From: B2-G16 sp964528085
Lineage (GTDB): Bacteria > Bipolaricaulota > Bipolaricaulia > UBA7950 > UBA9294
DNA: 15,677 nt
Assembly: GCA_964528085.1 (NCBI GenBank)
Contig: CAZGRE010000034.1
Span: 1-15,677 of the forward strand
Reading direction: 5' to 3'
Shown here: piece by piece, positions 1 to 6,698 of the stretch
How the letters are laid out: each line of letters starts with the position of its first letter
Numbering within the stretch: the first letter of the stretch is position 1
The notes under the pieces: model-generated
Databases searched by the model: none
Told to the model about the DNA's origin: nothing
What the model saw: only the letters and a program-made list of their open reading frames with translations
Position numbers and translations under genes: made by a program

Positions 1-1116
1 ATGAAGATCACGCTGACAGCGATCAAGGCGGATGTGGGGAGTATCGGCGGGCACCTTCGCCCGAGCGCCCCCCTCCTCGATGAGATCGAAAAGAGGATCG
101 CAGAAGACGGAAGAGGGATCGTGATCGATCATGCGCTGACCTACACCGGTGACGACATCGCTATCCTCCTCTCGCACGACCGGGGGGTAGGCGACCCATC
201 GATCCACAGGCTCGCATGGGACGCGTTCATCGCCGGGACGAAGGTGGCGAAGCGCCAGGGCCTCTACGGAGCGGGGCAGGACCTCCTGAAGGACGCCTTC
301 TCCGGGAACACGAAGGGGCTCGGCCCGGCCGTCGCCGAGATGGAGTTCGAGGAGCGGGAGAACGAACCGTTCCTGCTGTTCACCGCCGACAAGACCGAAC
401 CGGGAGCGTACAACCTCCCGCTCTACCTCGCGTTCGCCGATCCGATGTACAACGCAGGGTTGATCCTCTCCCCGACCGTGGGGAAGGGGTTCAGATTCAC
501 GGTGATGGACGTCGACTACGTGGAAGGGGACAGGGTGATCGAGCTCTCGACCCCGGAGGAGGCGTACGACCTCGTCACCCTCCTCCGCGACAACGGGAGG
601 TTCGTCGTCGAATCGATTCACTCCCGCGCCAACGGCGAGATCGCCGTCTCCTCCTGCACGACGCGGCTGCGGAACATCGCCGGCAAGTACGTGGGGAAGG
701 ACGACCCGATCATGCTCGTCCGGACGCAGAAGTCGTTCCCCGCAACCGGCGAGGTCCTCGCCCCGTTCCAGATCGCCCATCTCGTCTCCGGGTTCATGCG
801 CGGGAGCCACACCGGGCCGCTGATGCCGGTTAAAGCCCGGACGGGTGTGTCGTTCTTCGACGGCCCGCCGATCGTCTCCTGCCTGGCATTCTCGATCCAC
901 GATGGGATCCTCTCCGAACCGGTCGACGCGTTCGACCACCCGTTCTGGGACTGGGTGAGACAGAAGGCGGCGCAGAAGGCGGTCTACATCCGCGAACAGG
1001 GCTTCTCCGGACCGGCGATGCTCGGGTATCATGACCTCGAATACGGCGGGATCACCGAGAGGATGAACAGGCTGGAGGGCAAATTCCACATCCGCGATGA
1101 AGGAAAAGCAGAGTGA
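1..1116 (+). CDS. fbp: Fructose-1,6-bisphosphate aldolase/phosphatase (bifunctional, class V FBPase)
   Basis: This 371-residue protein matches the archaeal-type FBP aldolase/phosphatase. The family joins dihydroxyacetone phosphate and glyceraldehyde-3-phosphate and then dephosphorylates the product to fructose-6-phosphate, which commits carbon to gluconeogenesis in the cytoplasm. The N-terminus MKITLTAIKADVGSIGGH carries the conserved metal ligands D11 and H18, and D51-D52 follow in TGDD. The Y-x-x-K motif YVGK gives Y230 and K233, which align with the Tyr/Lys Schiff-base pair described for the Thermoproteus enzyme. The segment DDPIMLVRTQKSFPATGE is a family signature. The length is normal for the family. 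The ATG is the first base of the window, so its ribosome binding site and any upstream partner lie outside. The stop overlaps the hpt start by 4 nt (GTGA), which implies translational coupling. Family assignment is secure; the dual activity is inferred from conserved residues. Confidence 0.95.
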   Translation: MKITLTAIKADVGSIGGHLRPSAPLLDEIEKRIAEDGRGIVIDHALTYTGDDIAILLSHDRGVGDPSIHRLAWDAFIAGTKVAKRQGLYGAGQDLLKDAFSGNTKGLGPAVAEMEFEERENEPFLLFTADKTEPGAYNLPLYLAFADPMYNAGLILSPTVGKGFRFTVMDVDYVEGDRVIELSTPEEAYDLVTLLRDNGRFVVESIHSRANGEIAVSSCTTRLRNIAGKYVGKDDPIMLVRTQKSFPATGEVLAPFQIAHLVSGFMRGSHTGPLMPVKARTGVSFFDGPPIVSCLAFSIHDGILSEPVDAFDHPFWDWVRQKAAQKAVYIREQGFSGPAMLGYHDLEYGGITERMNRLEGKFHIRDEGKAE

Positions 1117-1691
1117 ACGGCCAACCTAGAAATCCGGCGATCGAGAGGGTCCTGTTCGACGAGGATGCGATCCGCCGCCGGGTCGCCGAGCTCGCCGGGG
1201 AGATCGTCGAGGATTACAAGGACGGCGACTTCGCCGCCGACCGGGAAGGGCGTCCCCTCCTCCTCGTCTGTATACTCCGCGGCGCCCTGATATTCACCGC
1301 CGATCTCGCCCGTGCGATAAAGATGCCGGTGGAATACGACCTGATCAGCGTCTCCTCCTACCGGAACGGAACGGCCCCGGGAGCAGTCAGGCTCACAAAG
1401 GACCTCGAACGGCCGATCGCCGGACGCGACGTGATGATCGTCGAGGACATCATCGACACCGGCTACACAATCGAGTACCTGAAGCGGAACCTCGCCGCCC
1501 GCAGCCCGGCATCCCTCCGTGTTTGCACACTGATCGACAAGGTCCCACGGAGGAAGGTCCCGATGAAGATCGACTACGTCGGCTTCCCGCTGGAGGAGGA
1601 CGCCTTCGTGATCGGTTATGGAATGGACTATGCCGAGCTCTACCGCAATCTCCCCTACATCGGCTCCCTCAGCCCGCAATACATGAAATGA
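1113..1691 (+). CDS. hpt: Hypoxanthine(-guanine) phosphoribosyltransferase
   Basis: This 192-residue type I phosphoribosyltransferase should convert hypoxanthine or guanine plus PRPP to IMP or GMP in purine salvage. The PRPP-binding loop reads VMIVEDIIDTGYTI, with the paired acidic residues E-D and the D-T-G-Y-T core. LLVCILRGALIF is the upstream PRT strand and loop. The C-terminal FVIGYGMDYAELYRNLPYIG is typical of bacterial Hpt. The start is GTG at 1113, overlapping the fbp stop by 4 nt, with AAGGA about 10 nt upstream. The stop overlaps the tsaD ATG by 4 nt (ATGA). The length is close to the usual 175-190 residues. The choice between hypoxanthine and guanine cannot be made from sequence alone. 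Confidence 0.95.
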   Translation: MNGQPRNPAIERVLFDEDAIRRRVAELAGEIVEDYKDGDFAADREGRPLLLVCILRGALIFTADLARAIKMPVEYDLISVSSYRNGTAPGAVRLTKDLERPIAGRDVMIVEDIIDTGYTIEYLKRNLAARSPASLRVCTLIDKVPRRKVPMKIDYVGFPLEEDAFVIGYGMDYAELYRNLPYIGSLSPQYMK

Positions 1692-2692
1692 ACGATCCGT
1701 TCATCACCCTCGGGATCGAGACTTCCTGCGACGAGACGGCGGTAGCGGTCCTGAAGGGTGAGACGGAGATCGTAAGCAATTTAATCTACTCCCAGGCAGA
1801 GATCCACGCCCGCTACGGGGGGGTCGTCCCCGAGGTCGCGTCGCGCGACCACCTGCGGAAGCTCCCGTATCTGGTCAAGGACGCCCTCGCCGAGGCGGGG
1901 ATCGGAACGGATGAGATCTCACTCGTCGCGGCGACGCGCGGGCCTGGGCTGATCGGGCCGCTCCTCGTCGGCTTCTCCTACGGGAAGGGGATAGCCTACG
2001 GTCTGTCGATCCCGTTCATCGGGGTGAACCACCTCGAGGGGCACATCTTCGCCCACCGCCTCGCAGAGCCGGACGTCGATCCGCCGTTCATGGGGCTGAT
2101 CGTCTCCGGGGGGCATACCTGCCTCCTCGATGTGGAGGACTACGGGAGACACCGCCTCGTCGGCTCGACGGTCGACGACGCGGCCGGCGAGGCGCTCGAC
2201 AAGGTGGGGAAGATGATCGGGATCGGGTATCCGGCCGGGGCGATGATCGATCGGCTCGCCGAAGACGGGGATCCGAAGGCGATCCCCTTCCCCCGGCCGA
2301 TGGCCTCCTCACCCGGGTTCGATTTCAGCTTCGCCGGGCTGAAGACGGCCGTCCTCTATCATCTGAAGAAGAACCCGCGTGAGCGGGTGGAGGACGTGGC
2401 CGCATCGACCCTGGCGAGCGTCGTCGAGATTCTGACGCAGAAAGCGATCGAAGCGACGAGGAGGTATCACCGGAGCCGCCTGGTCGTGGTCGGTGGGGTA
2501 GCGGCGAACGCGCATCTGCGTGAAGAGCTGACCGCTGCCGGGAGGAAACGCGGAATAGACGTCCACTTCCCTCCGATCAGGCTGTGCACTGACAACGCGG
2601 CGATGATCGCGGCGGCAGGGGCGTTCCGCCATCTTAGCCTCGGTGAGTCCGACCCCCTGTCAGTCGTCCCCGATCCGCGCCTCGGCCTGTGA
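1688..2692 (+). CDS. tsaD: tRNA N6-adenosine threonylcarbamoyltransferase TsaD
   Basis: TsaD transfers the threonylcarbamoyl group from TC-AMP to A37 of ANN-decoding tRNAs, working with TsaB and TsaE in bacteria. The protein is 334 residues, against about 337 in E. coli. It opens with GIETSCDETAVAVL, the ASKHA nucleotide-binding signature. The metal-binding pair is H115 and H119 in NHLEGH. SGGHTCLL follows at about 140, and the C-terminal CTDNAAMIAAAG carries the conserved metal-site aspartate. The reading frame is open further upstream, but ATG 1688 is chosen because the family N-terminus begins there and it overlaps the hpt stop in ATGA. There is no clear Shine-Dalgarno, so coupling to hpt is likely. 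TsaB and TsaE are not in this window. The 3' end overlaps the convergent DUF1385 gene by 33 bp. Confidence 0.96.
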   Translation: MNDPFITLGIETSCDETAVAVLKGETEIVSNLIYSQAEIHARYGGVVPEVASRDHLRKLPYLVKDALAEAGIGTDEISLVAATRGPGLIGPLLVGFSYGKGIAYGLSIPFIGVNHLEGHIFAHRLAEPDVDPPFMGLIVSGGHTCLLDVEDYGRHRLVGSTVDDAAGEALDKVGKMIGIGYPAGAMIDRLAEDGDPKAIPFPRPMASSPGFDFSFAGLKTAVLYHLKKNPRERVEDVAASTLASVVEILTQKAIEATRRYHRSRLVVVGGVAANAHLREELTAAGRKRGIDVHFPPIRLCTDNAAMIAAAGAFRHLSLGESDPLSVVPDPRLGL

Positions 2693-3553
2693 GGCCTCCG
2701 GTTGCCCGATCACCCGGTTGAGCGCCGCTATCGCCACCTCGAGCATATCGTCGGTCGGCTCCGCCGTCGTCAGCCGCTGGAGCCAGAGGCCGGGCTGAGC
2801 GAGGAACCTCACCCAGCGCCGATCGTAATGCTGGCCGGCGAATCGAAGGAGCTCGTAGGACACCCCGGCGACGACCGGGAGGAGGAGGAGGCGGGAGACG
2901 ATCTTCAGCCAGAGGGCCGGGTTCCCGGCGACCGAGAAGACGAGGACGGCGACGACGATCACGATCATCAGAAACGCCGTCCCGCAACGGGGATGGAGGG
3001 TCGTGTGGCGGCGGGCGTTCTCGACCGTCAGCTGCTCGTCCGCTTCATATGCATAGACCGTCTTGTGCTCAGCCCCGTGGTATTGGAAGACGCGATGGAC
3101 GTCCTTCAGGCGGGAGATGACGACGAGATAGACGAAGAAGAAGGCGAGCCTGATCATTCCCTCGACGAGGTTGAACACGACCGATGTCCCTGCACGGAGG
3201 CTCGGGACGACGTTCGTCAGGTAGAGGGGGAGGACGATGAATACGCCGATCGCGATGACCGCCGCGGCGAAGAACGTGAAGAACGTCCCGCTCTTGCTCA
3301 GCTGCTCGTCCTCGGGGAAGGCGAGCTTGGTCGACAGGTCGAGGGCGCGGAGGCCGAGGGCGAGCATGTCGTAGAGGCGGAACGTCCCGCGGATGAACGG
3401 GATCTTACCGAGTCGCTTGAACCGCGTCCGGGCGGGGATCGAGCGGATCAGGATCTCCCCGTCGCTCTGACGGCGAACGGCGACCGCGATCCGGTCGCCG
3501 TTCTGCATCATTACCCCTTCGATGACCGCCTGTCCGCCAACCGGCGGCTTCAC
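2660..3553 (-). CDS. DUF1385 family membrane protein (YqhQ-like)
   Basis: This 297-residue protein belongs to DUF1385, a bacterial membrane family with no settled biochemical function. The N-terminus VKPPVGGQAVIEGVMM is the family signature. The histidine-rich motif YHGAEHKTVYAYE falls at about 157-169 and HPRCGTAFL at about 187-195. Hydrophobic stretches at about 91-112, 133-147, 193-210 and 218-234 suggest four membrane segments. The start is taken as GTG at 3553 because it immediately precedes the signature and overlaps the rpmE stop by 4 nt (GTGA). The frame stays open further upstream, but that part reads as rpmE in another frame. The gene is the last of the rpsI-rpmE-DUF1385 operon. Proximity of DUF1385 to rpmE is also common in Firmicutes, which supports the assignment. 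Confidence 0.92.
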   Translation of the reverse strand: MKPPVGGQAVIEGVMMQNGDRIAVAVRRQSDGEILIRSIPARTRFKRLGKIPFIRGTFRLYDMLALGLRALDLSTKLAFPEDEQLSKSGTFFTFFAAAVIAIGVFIVLPLYLTNVVPSLRAGTSVVFNLVEGMIRLAFFFVYLVVISRLKDVHRVFQYHGAEHKTVYAYEADEQLTVENARRHTTLHPRCGTAFLMIVIVVAVLVFSVAGNPALWLKIVSRLLLLPVVAGVSYELLRFAGQHYDRRWVRFLAQPGLWLQRLTTAEPTDDMLEVAIAALNRVIGQPEASQAEARIGDD

Positions 3554-3765
3554 TTCTCTTCCTTCTCCGCCTTGCCGTACTTCCGCTTGAACCGCTCGAC
3601 CCGGCCTTCGGTGTCGACGAACCTCTCCTCGCCGGTGAAGAACGGATGGCATTTCGAACAGATATCGATGTGCAGCTCCTCCACGGTGGAGAGGGTCTCG
3701 AACTCCGCACCGCAACCGCAATGAACCACAGCCCGCTTAAGCTCTGGGTGAATCCCCTTCTTCAC
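3550..3765 (-). CDS. rpmE: 50S ribosomal protein L31, zinc-binding type
   Basis: This 71-residue protein is a bacterial L31 of the zinc-carrying (C+) type. It begins MKKGIHPELKRAVVHCGCG and has CSKCHPFFTGEE in the middle. The two cysteine pairs (CxC and CxxC) form the zinc site. L31 sits on the 50S subunit at the bridge to the 30S head. The start is GTG at 3763-3765, chosen because GGAGGAG lies about 4 nt upstream and the protein begins as the family does. It follows rpsI after only 17 nt and is coupled to the DUF1385 gene by a GTGA overlap. The lysine-rich tail KRKYGKAEKEEK is somewhat longer than in many homologues. Confidence 0.96.
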   Translation of the reverse strand: MKKGIHPELKRAVVHCGCGAEFETLSTVEELHIDICSKCHPFFTGEERFVDTEGRVERFKRKYGKAEKEEK

Positions 3766-3782
3766 TTCTCCTCCGGTCTGCG

Positions 3783-4199
3783 TTAACGCTTGGAGTACTG
3801 CTCGCTCTTCCGCGCCTTCCGCCGGTTGATCTTCTTCCGCTCCACCTCGCGTGGATCACGGGTGAGGAGGCCGGCCTTCTTCAACGGGAGCCGATACTCG
3901 TCGGTCACCCCGCACAGGGCGCGGGCGATCCCGAGCCGGATGGCGTCCAGCTGCCCGGTGAACCCGCCGCCGCGGACGTTCGCCTTGACGTCGTATTTCC
4001 CGAGCGTCCCGGTCACGTAAAACGGGACCTTCAGCGTCTTCTCCAGACGCTCGGCGGGGTTCAGGTAAGGGGAGAAGTACTCAGCGGCCGGCCGGCCGTT
4101 GACCAGGATCTCACCCTTCCCCTCGGCGAGGTAGACGCGGGCCGTCGCGGACTTCCGCCGCCCGACGGCGTGGATATAATCGCCGACCCTTTTAGGCAA
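3783..4199 (-). CDS. rpsI: 30S ribosomal protein S9
   Basis: S9 binds the 30S head, and its C-terminal tail reaches the P-site tRNA. The family core is clear: HAVGRRKSATARVYLAEG near the N-terminus, VRGGGFTGQLDAIRLGIARA in the middle, LLTRDPREVERKK, and the canonical C-terminal QYSKR. The start is uncertain. TTG at 4197-4199 gives 138 residues beginning MPKRVGDYIHAVGRRK, aligns best with other S9 proteins and has GGGAG 8 nt upstream. GTG at 4218-4220 adds seven residues and has the perfect AGGAGG at 4234-4239, but 13 nt away. The ATG at 4293-4295 is excluded because it lies inside the promoter -35 box. In most bacteria rpsI follows rplM; here no rplM is upstream and rpsI leads its own operon. 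Confidence 0.95.
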   Translation of the reverse strand: MPKRVGDYIHAVGRRKSATARVYLAEGKGEILVNGRPAAEYFSPYLNPAERLEKTLKVPFYVTGTLGKYDVKANVRGGGFTGQLDAIRLGIARALCGVTDEYRLPLKKAGLLTRDPREVERKKINRRKARKSEQYSKR

Positions 4200-4266
4200 C
4201 CTTCTTGCTCCCTGCTCCACGGAAAGAAAAGCACCTCCTGGAAATCTAGCATCCTTCAACCGCGGA

Positions 4267-4295
4267 ATGATAGCCGACAGGCGGTAGGGTGTCAA
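4267..4295 (-). promoter_or_regulatory. Sigma70-type promoter of rpsI-rpmE-DUF1385
   Basis: On the minus strand a perfect -35 box TTGACA (4295-4290) is followed after exactly 17 nt by the -10 box TATCAT (4272-4267). Transcription would begin near 4260, leaving a leader of about 40-60 nt before the rpsI start. The AGGAGG at 4239-4234 falls inside this leader. The match is one of the two best in the window, and its position rules out the longest possible rpsI frame. Confidence 0.75.
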
Positions 4296-4333
4296 CGAAG
4301 CCTCGTCCGCGTGTATGCCGTCGCCTCGACCGG

Positions 4334-4358
4334 TATGATGATCCGATCTTAAAGGAGG
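4334..4358 (+). promoter_or_regulatory. Candidate -10 box and strong RBS of the DUF3795 gene
   Basis: TATGAT at 4334-4339 could be a -10 box, but no convincing -35 lies 16-18 nt upstream. It is followed by AAAGGAGG at 4351-4358, a strong Shine-Dalgarno. Spacing is 5 nt to the ATG at 4364 but only 2 nt to the ATG at 4361, so the RBS selects 4364. The RBS is firm; the promoter is tentative. Confidence 0.45.
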
Positions 4359-4363
4359 GGATG

Positions 4364-4723
4364 ATGGAAGAACACAAGGAAACGATGATCGCCTACTGCG
4401 GGATAACCTGCACCGACTGCGCCGCTTACATCGCCACGCAAGCGGACAATCTCGCCGGCCTTGAGAGGATCGCCTCCGAGTGGAGTAAGGGGTTCAACGC
4501 CGAGCTCACCGCTGAGGACTGCCGCTGCAACGGCTGTCTGGCTACGGAAGGGCCGTGGATGTCCCACTGCGATGAGTGCGAGATCCGCGCCTGCGCAAAA
4601 GGAAATGAGCTCACAAACTGCGCTCATTGTGAGGAGTACACGTGCGACAAGCTGAATCAGTTCTTTGATTTCGCACCACAGGCCAAGGAGACGCTCGATG
4701 GCATCCGTGCCGGGCTTCAGTAA
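4364..4723 (+). CDS. DUF3795 family cysteine-rich protein
   Basis: This is a 119-residue protein of the DUF3795 type, whose members begin with an M-I-A-Y-C-G-I-x-C-x-x-C pattern. Here that reads MIAYCGITCTDCAAY. There are twelve cysteines: C12, C16, C19, C53, C55, C58, C69, C72, C77, C86, C89 and C94. They are arranged as CRCNGC, CDEC and CAHC clusters, which suggests zinc or iron-sulphur binding. The biochemical role of the family is not known. The frame is open further upstream to 4289, but ATG 4364 is preferred because AAAGGAGG sits 5 nt before it. ATG 4361 is the alternative and adds one methionine. The gene is divergent from rpsI and stands alone, with 98 nt before the next gene. Confidence 0.85.
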   Translation: MEEHKETMIAYCGITCTDCAAYIATQADNLAGLERIASEWSKGFNAELTAEDCRCNGCLATEGPWMSHCDECEIRACAKGNELTNCAHCEEYTCDKLNQFFDFAPQAKETLDGIRAGLQ

Positions 4724-4728
4724 ATCCG

Positions 4729-4757
4729 TTGACCGAACGGTACCAGCGGAATAGACT
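4729..4757 (+). promoter_or_regulatory. Candidate sigma70-type promoter of the GNAT/thiolase/DUF35 operon
   Basis: TTGACC (4729-4734) and TAGACT (4752-4757) are separated by exactly 17 nt. They match the -35 consensus at 5 of 6 positions and the -10 consensus at 4 of 6. The start would be near 4764, leaving a leader of about 58 nt. The -35 box lies inside a small perfect inverted repeat, CCGTT (4726-4730) and AACGG (4736-4740), which could be an operator or a weak hairpin after the DUF3795 stop. There is no U-run, so it is not a standard terminator. Confidence 0.5.
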
Positions 4758-4821
4758 CCCTGAACAACCGGTCCTCCGTCGGTCTCTCCAAGCGGTCGGG
4801 GACCTATAAAAAGGAGCAACA

Positions 4822-5517
4822 ATGGCGCATCTGAGTGAACTTGAAGCATCCCTCCGCCCGCCGGTGCGGGAGATGCCCCCTTATCCACCGAAGGTGATCA
4901 CACTCGCCAGCGGCGAAGAGATGGTCGTCCGACAGGTCGAGCGCGACGAGGTACCGACCCTCCTCGAGGCGATCTACCCCCTTCTCTGGGTCGAGCGTGA
5001 TTTCTACGATGTAGTGGCGGCACGCCTATTCGGCGAGCTCCTCGCCTACAAGCGCTACCGGGTGAGAGATGAGTACGTCCTCGCCGGTCTGATCGACGGC
5101 GTCCTCGCCGGGATCGTCAACGGCCGGATGGTCGACGACAAGACCGGCCTCAGCTACCACACCCTGACGATCCGCCGCGGGCTTCGCGTCGGATCGCACC
5201 TGTTCGCCGCCAAGATGGAGTACCACATCGAATACCTCGGCGAGGAGGAGGTCCTGATCGTCGCCGAGAGCCCGATCGGCTTCCGGCGGTGGATGATCGA
5301 GTACCCGCTACAAAAGAAGTTCGAGGTGCAACACGAGCTCGGCGGGGTCCCGTCGTGGGTGTTGACCAAGGAGACCTATTACGCGGCGAAGCCGCGCCTC
5401 GTCGCCGGCCGAAGGCCGGTCCCCGACGGGCTGATGGCGGCTGCTGCGAATATCGTCCTACCCGAGGAGGAGACGGTGAAGCGCCAGGTCCTCGGGCAAG
5501 AGAAGGAGGGAGAATGA
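4822..5517 (+). CDS. GNAT-like protein of unknown function, first gene of the thiolase operon
   Basis: This 231-residue protein is not one I can name. Residues 33-55 (EMVVRQVERDEVPTLLEAIY) look like the first strand and helix of a GNAT acyltransferase. Residues 85-102 (YVLAGLIDGVLAGIVNG) resemble the central GNAT strands. Residues 118-128 (RRGLRVGSHLF) align with motif A, the acyl-CoA pyrophosphate loop, but the usual first glycine is arginine (R122). The C-terminal stretch from about 185 is not GNAT-like. There is no signal peptide or membrane segment. ATG 4822 has AAAAGGAG about 5 nt upstream. The stop overlaps the thiolase ATG in ATGA, so the two are probably made in step. Context suggests an acyl-CoA-related role. 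Fold assignment is by eye and moderate; activity is unknown. Confidence 0.65.
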   Translation: MAHLSELEASLRPPVREMPPYPPKVITLASGEEMVVRQVERDEVPTLLEAIYPLLWVERDFYDVVAARLFGELLAYKRYRVRDEYVLAGLIDGVLAGIVNGRMVDDKTGLSYHTLTIRRGLRVGSHLFAAKMEYHIEYLGEEEVLIVAESPIGFRRWMIEYPLQKKFEVQHELGGVPSWVLTKETYYAAKPRLVAGRRPVPDGLMAAAANIVLPEEETVKRQVLGQEKEGE

Positions 5518-6698
5518 GGCCCGTCTACATAATCGGTGCGGGGATGACCAAGTTCGGCCGCTCCGAGCTCGCGTTGGACGACCTGATGACCGAGGCCTCT
5601 CTCGCTGCGATCAACGACGCCGGCTTTCCTGATAAAAAGATCGACGGGGTGATCGTCACGAACATGGGGGCCGCTCGGCTGAACAAGCAGACGGCGATCG
5701 CGAGCGCCCTCGTCGATCGGCTCTCCCTGTATCCGGCGACGGCCGAGACGGTGGAGAACGGCCCCGCGTCAGGGGCGTCCGGGTTCAAGGTCGCCTATCA
5801 GGCGATCGCCTCCGGGATGGCCGATCTCGTCCTTCTCACCGGGGTGGAGAAGATGCGGGCGGTCAACAACCTCGAGGCGACCGACTTCGTGGCGAGCCTG
5901 ACCCATCCCGAGGCGGAGTACATCTACGGTGTGACCCTCCCCTCCCTCGCCGGGATGTTCGCCCGCCTATACATGGAGCGCTACGGTCTCTCCCGCGAGC
6001 ACCTCGCACTCGTGGCGATAAAGAACCACGAAAACGCCCTCCTCAACCCCTACGCCCACATCAGGCAGAGGATAACGATGGAGGGGATCCTAACCTCCCC
6101 CGACGCCGTCGTGAACAACCCGCCGATCGCCGACCCGCTCCACCTGTACGACTGCTGCCCGGTGAGCGACGGGTCGGCCTCCCTCGTCCTCGCGTCGGAG
6201 GGAGTGGCGAAGGGCCTCGGCCGACCGCTCGTCCGGATCGGGGGTATCGGGCAGGCGACCGACACCCATGCTGTGCACGAGCGGGAGGACCCGACCGACT
6301 TGAAGGCGGTCCGCCTGGCGAGCGAGAAGGCATTCGCCGCCGCCGGGATTGTGCCCAAGGACGTCGACGTCGCCGAACTGCATGATGCGTTCACCATCCT
6401 TGAGATCGCCGAGAGCGAAGCGGCCGGATTCTTCGAGAAGGGAGAAGGGGGAAAGGCACTCAAGGAGGGGGAAACGTCGTTGACGGGTAGGCTCCCGATC
6501 AACCCCTCCGGTGGATTGAAGGCAAAGGGGCACCCGGTCGGGGCGACAGGCGTCGCCCAGCTCGTCGAGCTCGTATGGCAGCTCTCCGGCGAGGCGGGCG
6601 ACCGTCAGGTCAAGGGGGCGAAGGTCGGATTCGCCTGCAACTTCGGCGGGTTCGGGAATAACGTCGTGGCAAGTGTCCTCACAAGGGAGGAGAGATGA
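5514..6698 (+). CDS. Thiolase-fold (SCP2/acetyl-CoA acetyltransferase-like) protein lacking the nucleophilic cysteine
   Basis: This 394-residue protein has the SCP2-type thiolase layout. It starts MRPVYIIGAGMTKFGR. The loop that normally reads V-E-N-A-C-A-S-G reads VENGPASGASG here, with P84 where the acyl-accepting cysteine should be. The other catalytic positions are present: H290 in AELHDAFTILE, H340 in GLKAKGHPVGATG and C375 in FACNFGGFGNN. Thiolases condense or cleave acyl-CoA, and without the first cysteine the usual ping-pong covalent mechanism should fail. The protein may therefore be a scaffold, a CoA-ester binder or an enzyme with another chemistry. The frame extends upstream to 5289, but ATG 5514 begins at the family N-terminus, has AAGGAGGG upstream and overlaps the previous stop by 4 nt. 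The stop overlaps the DUF35 gene by 4 nt, matching the well-known thiolase-DUF35 pairing. Confidence 0.9.
   Translation: MRPVYIIGAGMTKFGRSELALDDLMTEASLAAINDAGFPDKKIDGVIVTNMGAARLNKQTAIASALVDRLSLYPATAETVENGPASGASGFKVAYQAIASGMADLVLLTGVEKMRAVNNLEATDFVASLTHPEAEYIYGVTLPSLAGMFARLYMERYGLSREHLALVAIKNHENALLNPYAHIRQRITMEGILTSPDAVVNNPPIADPLHLYDCCPVSDGSASLVLASEGVAKGLGRPLVRIGGIGQATDTHAVHEREDPTDLKAVRLASEKAFAAAGIVPKDVDVAELHDAFTILEIAESEAAGFFEKGEGGKALKEGETSLTGRLPINPSGGLKAKGHPVGATGVAQLVELVWQLSGEAGDRQVKGAKVGFACNFGGFGNNVVASVLTREER

Noticed and set aside
1523..1687. Upstream extension of the tsaD frame by 55 codons
   Set aside because: The added residues are the hpt gene read in another frame. TsaD begins properly at MNDPFITLGIETSC, and the ATGA overlap supports 1688.
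2684..2696. Hairpin at the tsaD stop as an intrinsic terminator
   Set aside because: The stem is only 5 bp with a 3-nt loop, and no T-run follows on either strand.
2702..3724. A 340-codon plus-strand open frame opposite the DUF1385 and rpmE genes
   Set aside because: Its translation is rich in D, E and R without any family pattern, and the minus strand carries two clear families there. It is a codon-bias shadow in GC-rich DNA.
4200..4295. Longer rpsI start at the ATG 4293-4295
   Set aside because: That ATG overlaps the -35 box of the rpsI promoter, so it would not be in the transcript.
5289..5513. Upstream extension of the thiolase frame by 75 codons
   Set aside because: The extension is arginine- and glycine-rich, lies within the GNAT-like gene and has no thiolase similarity; ATG 5514 has a good RBS.
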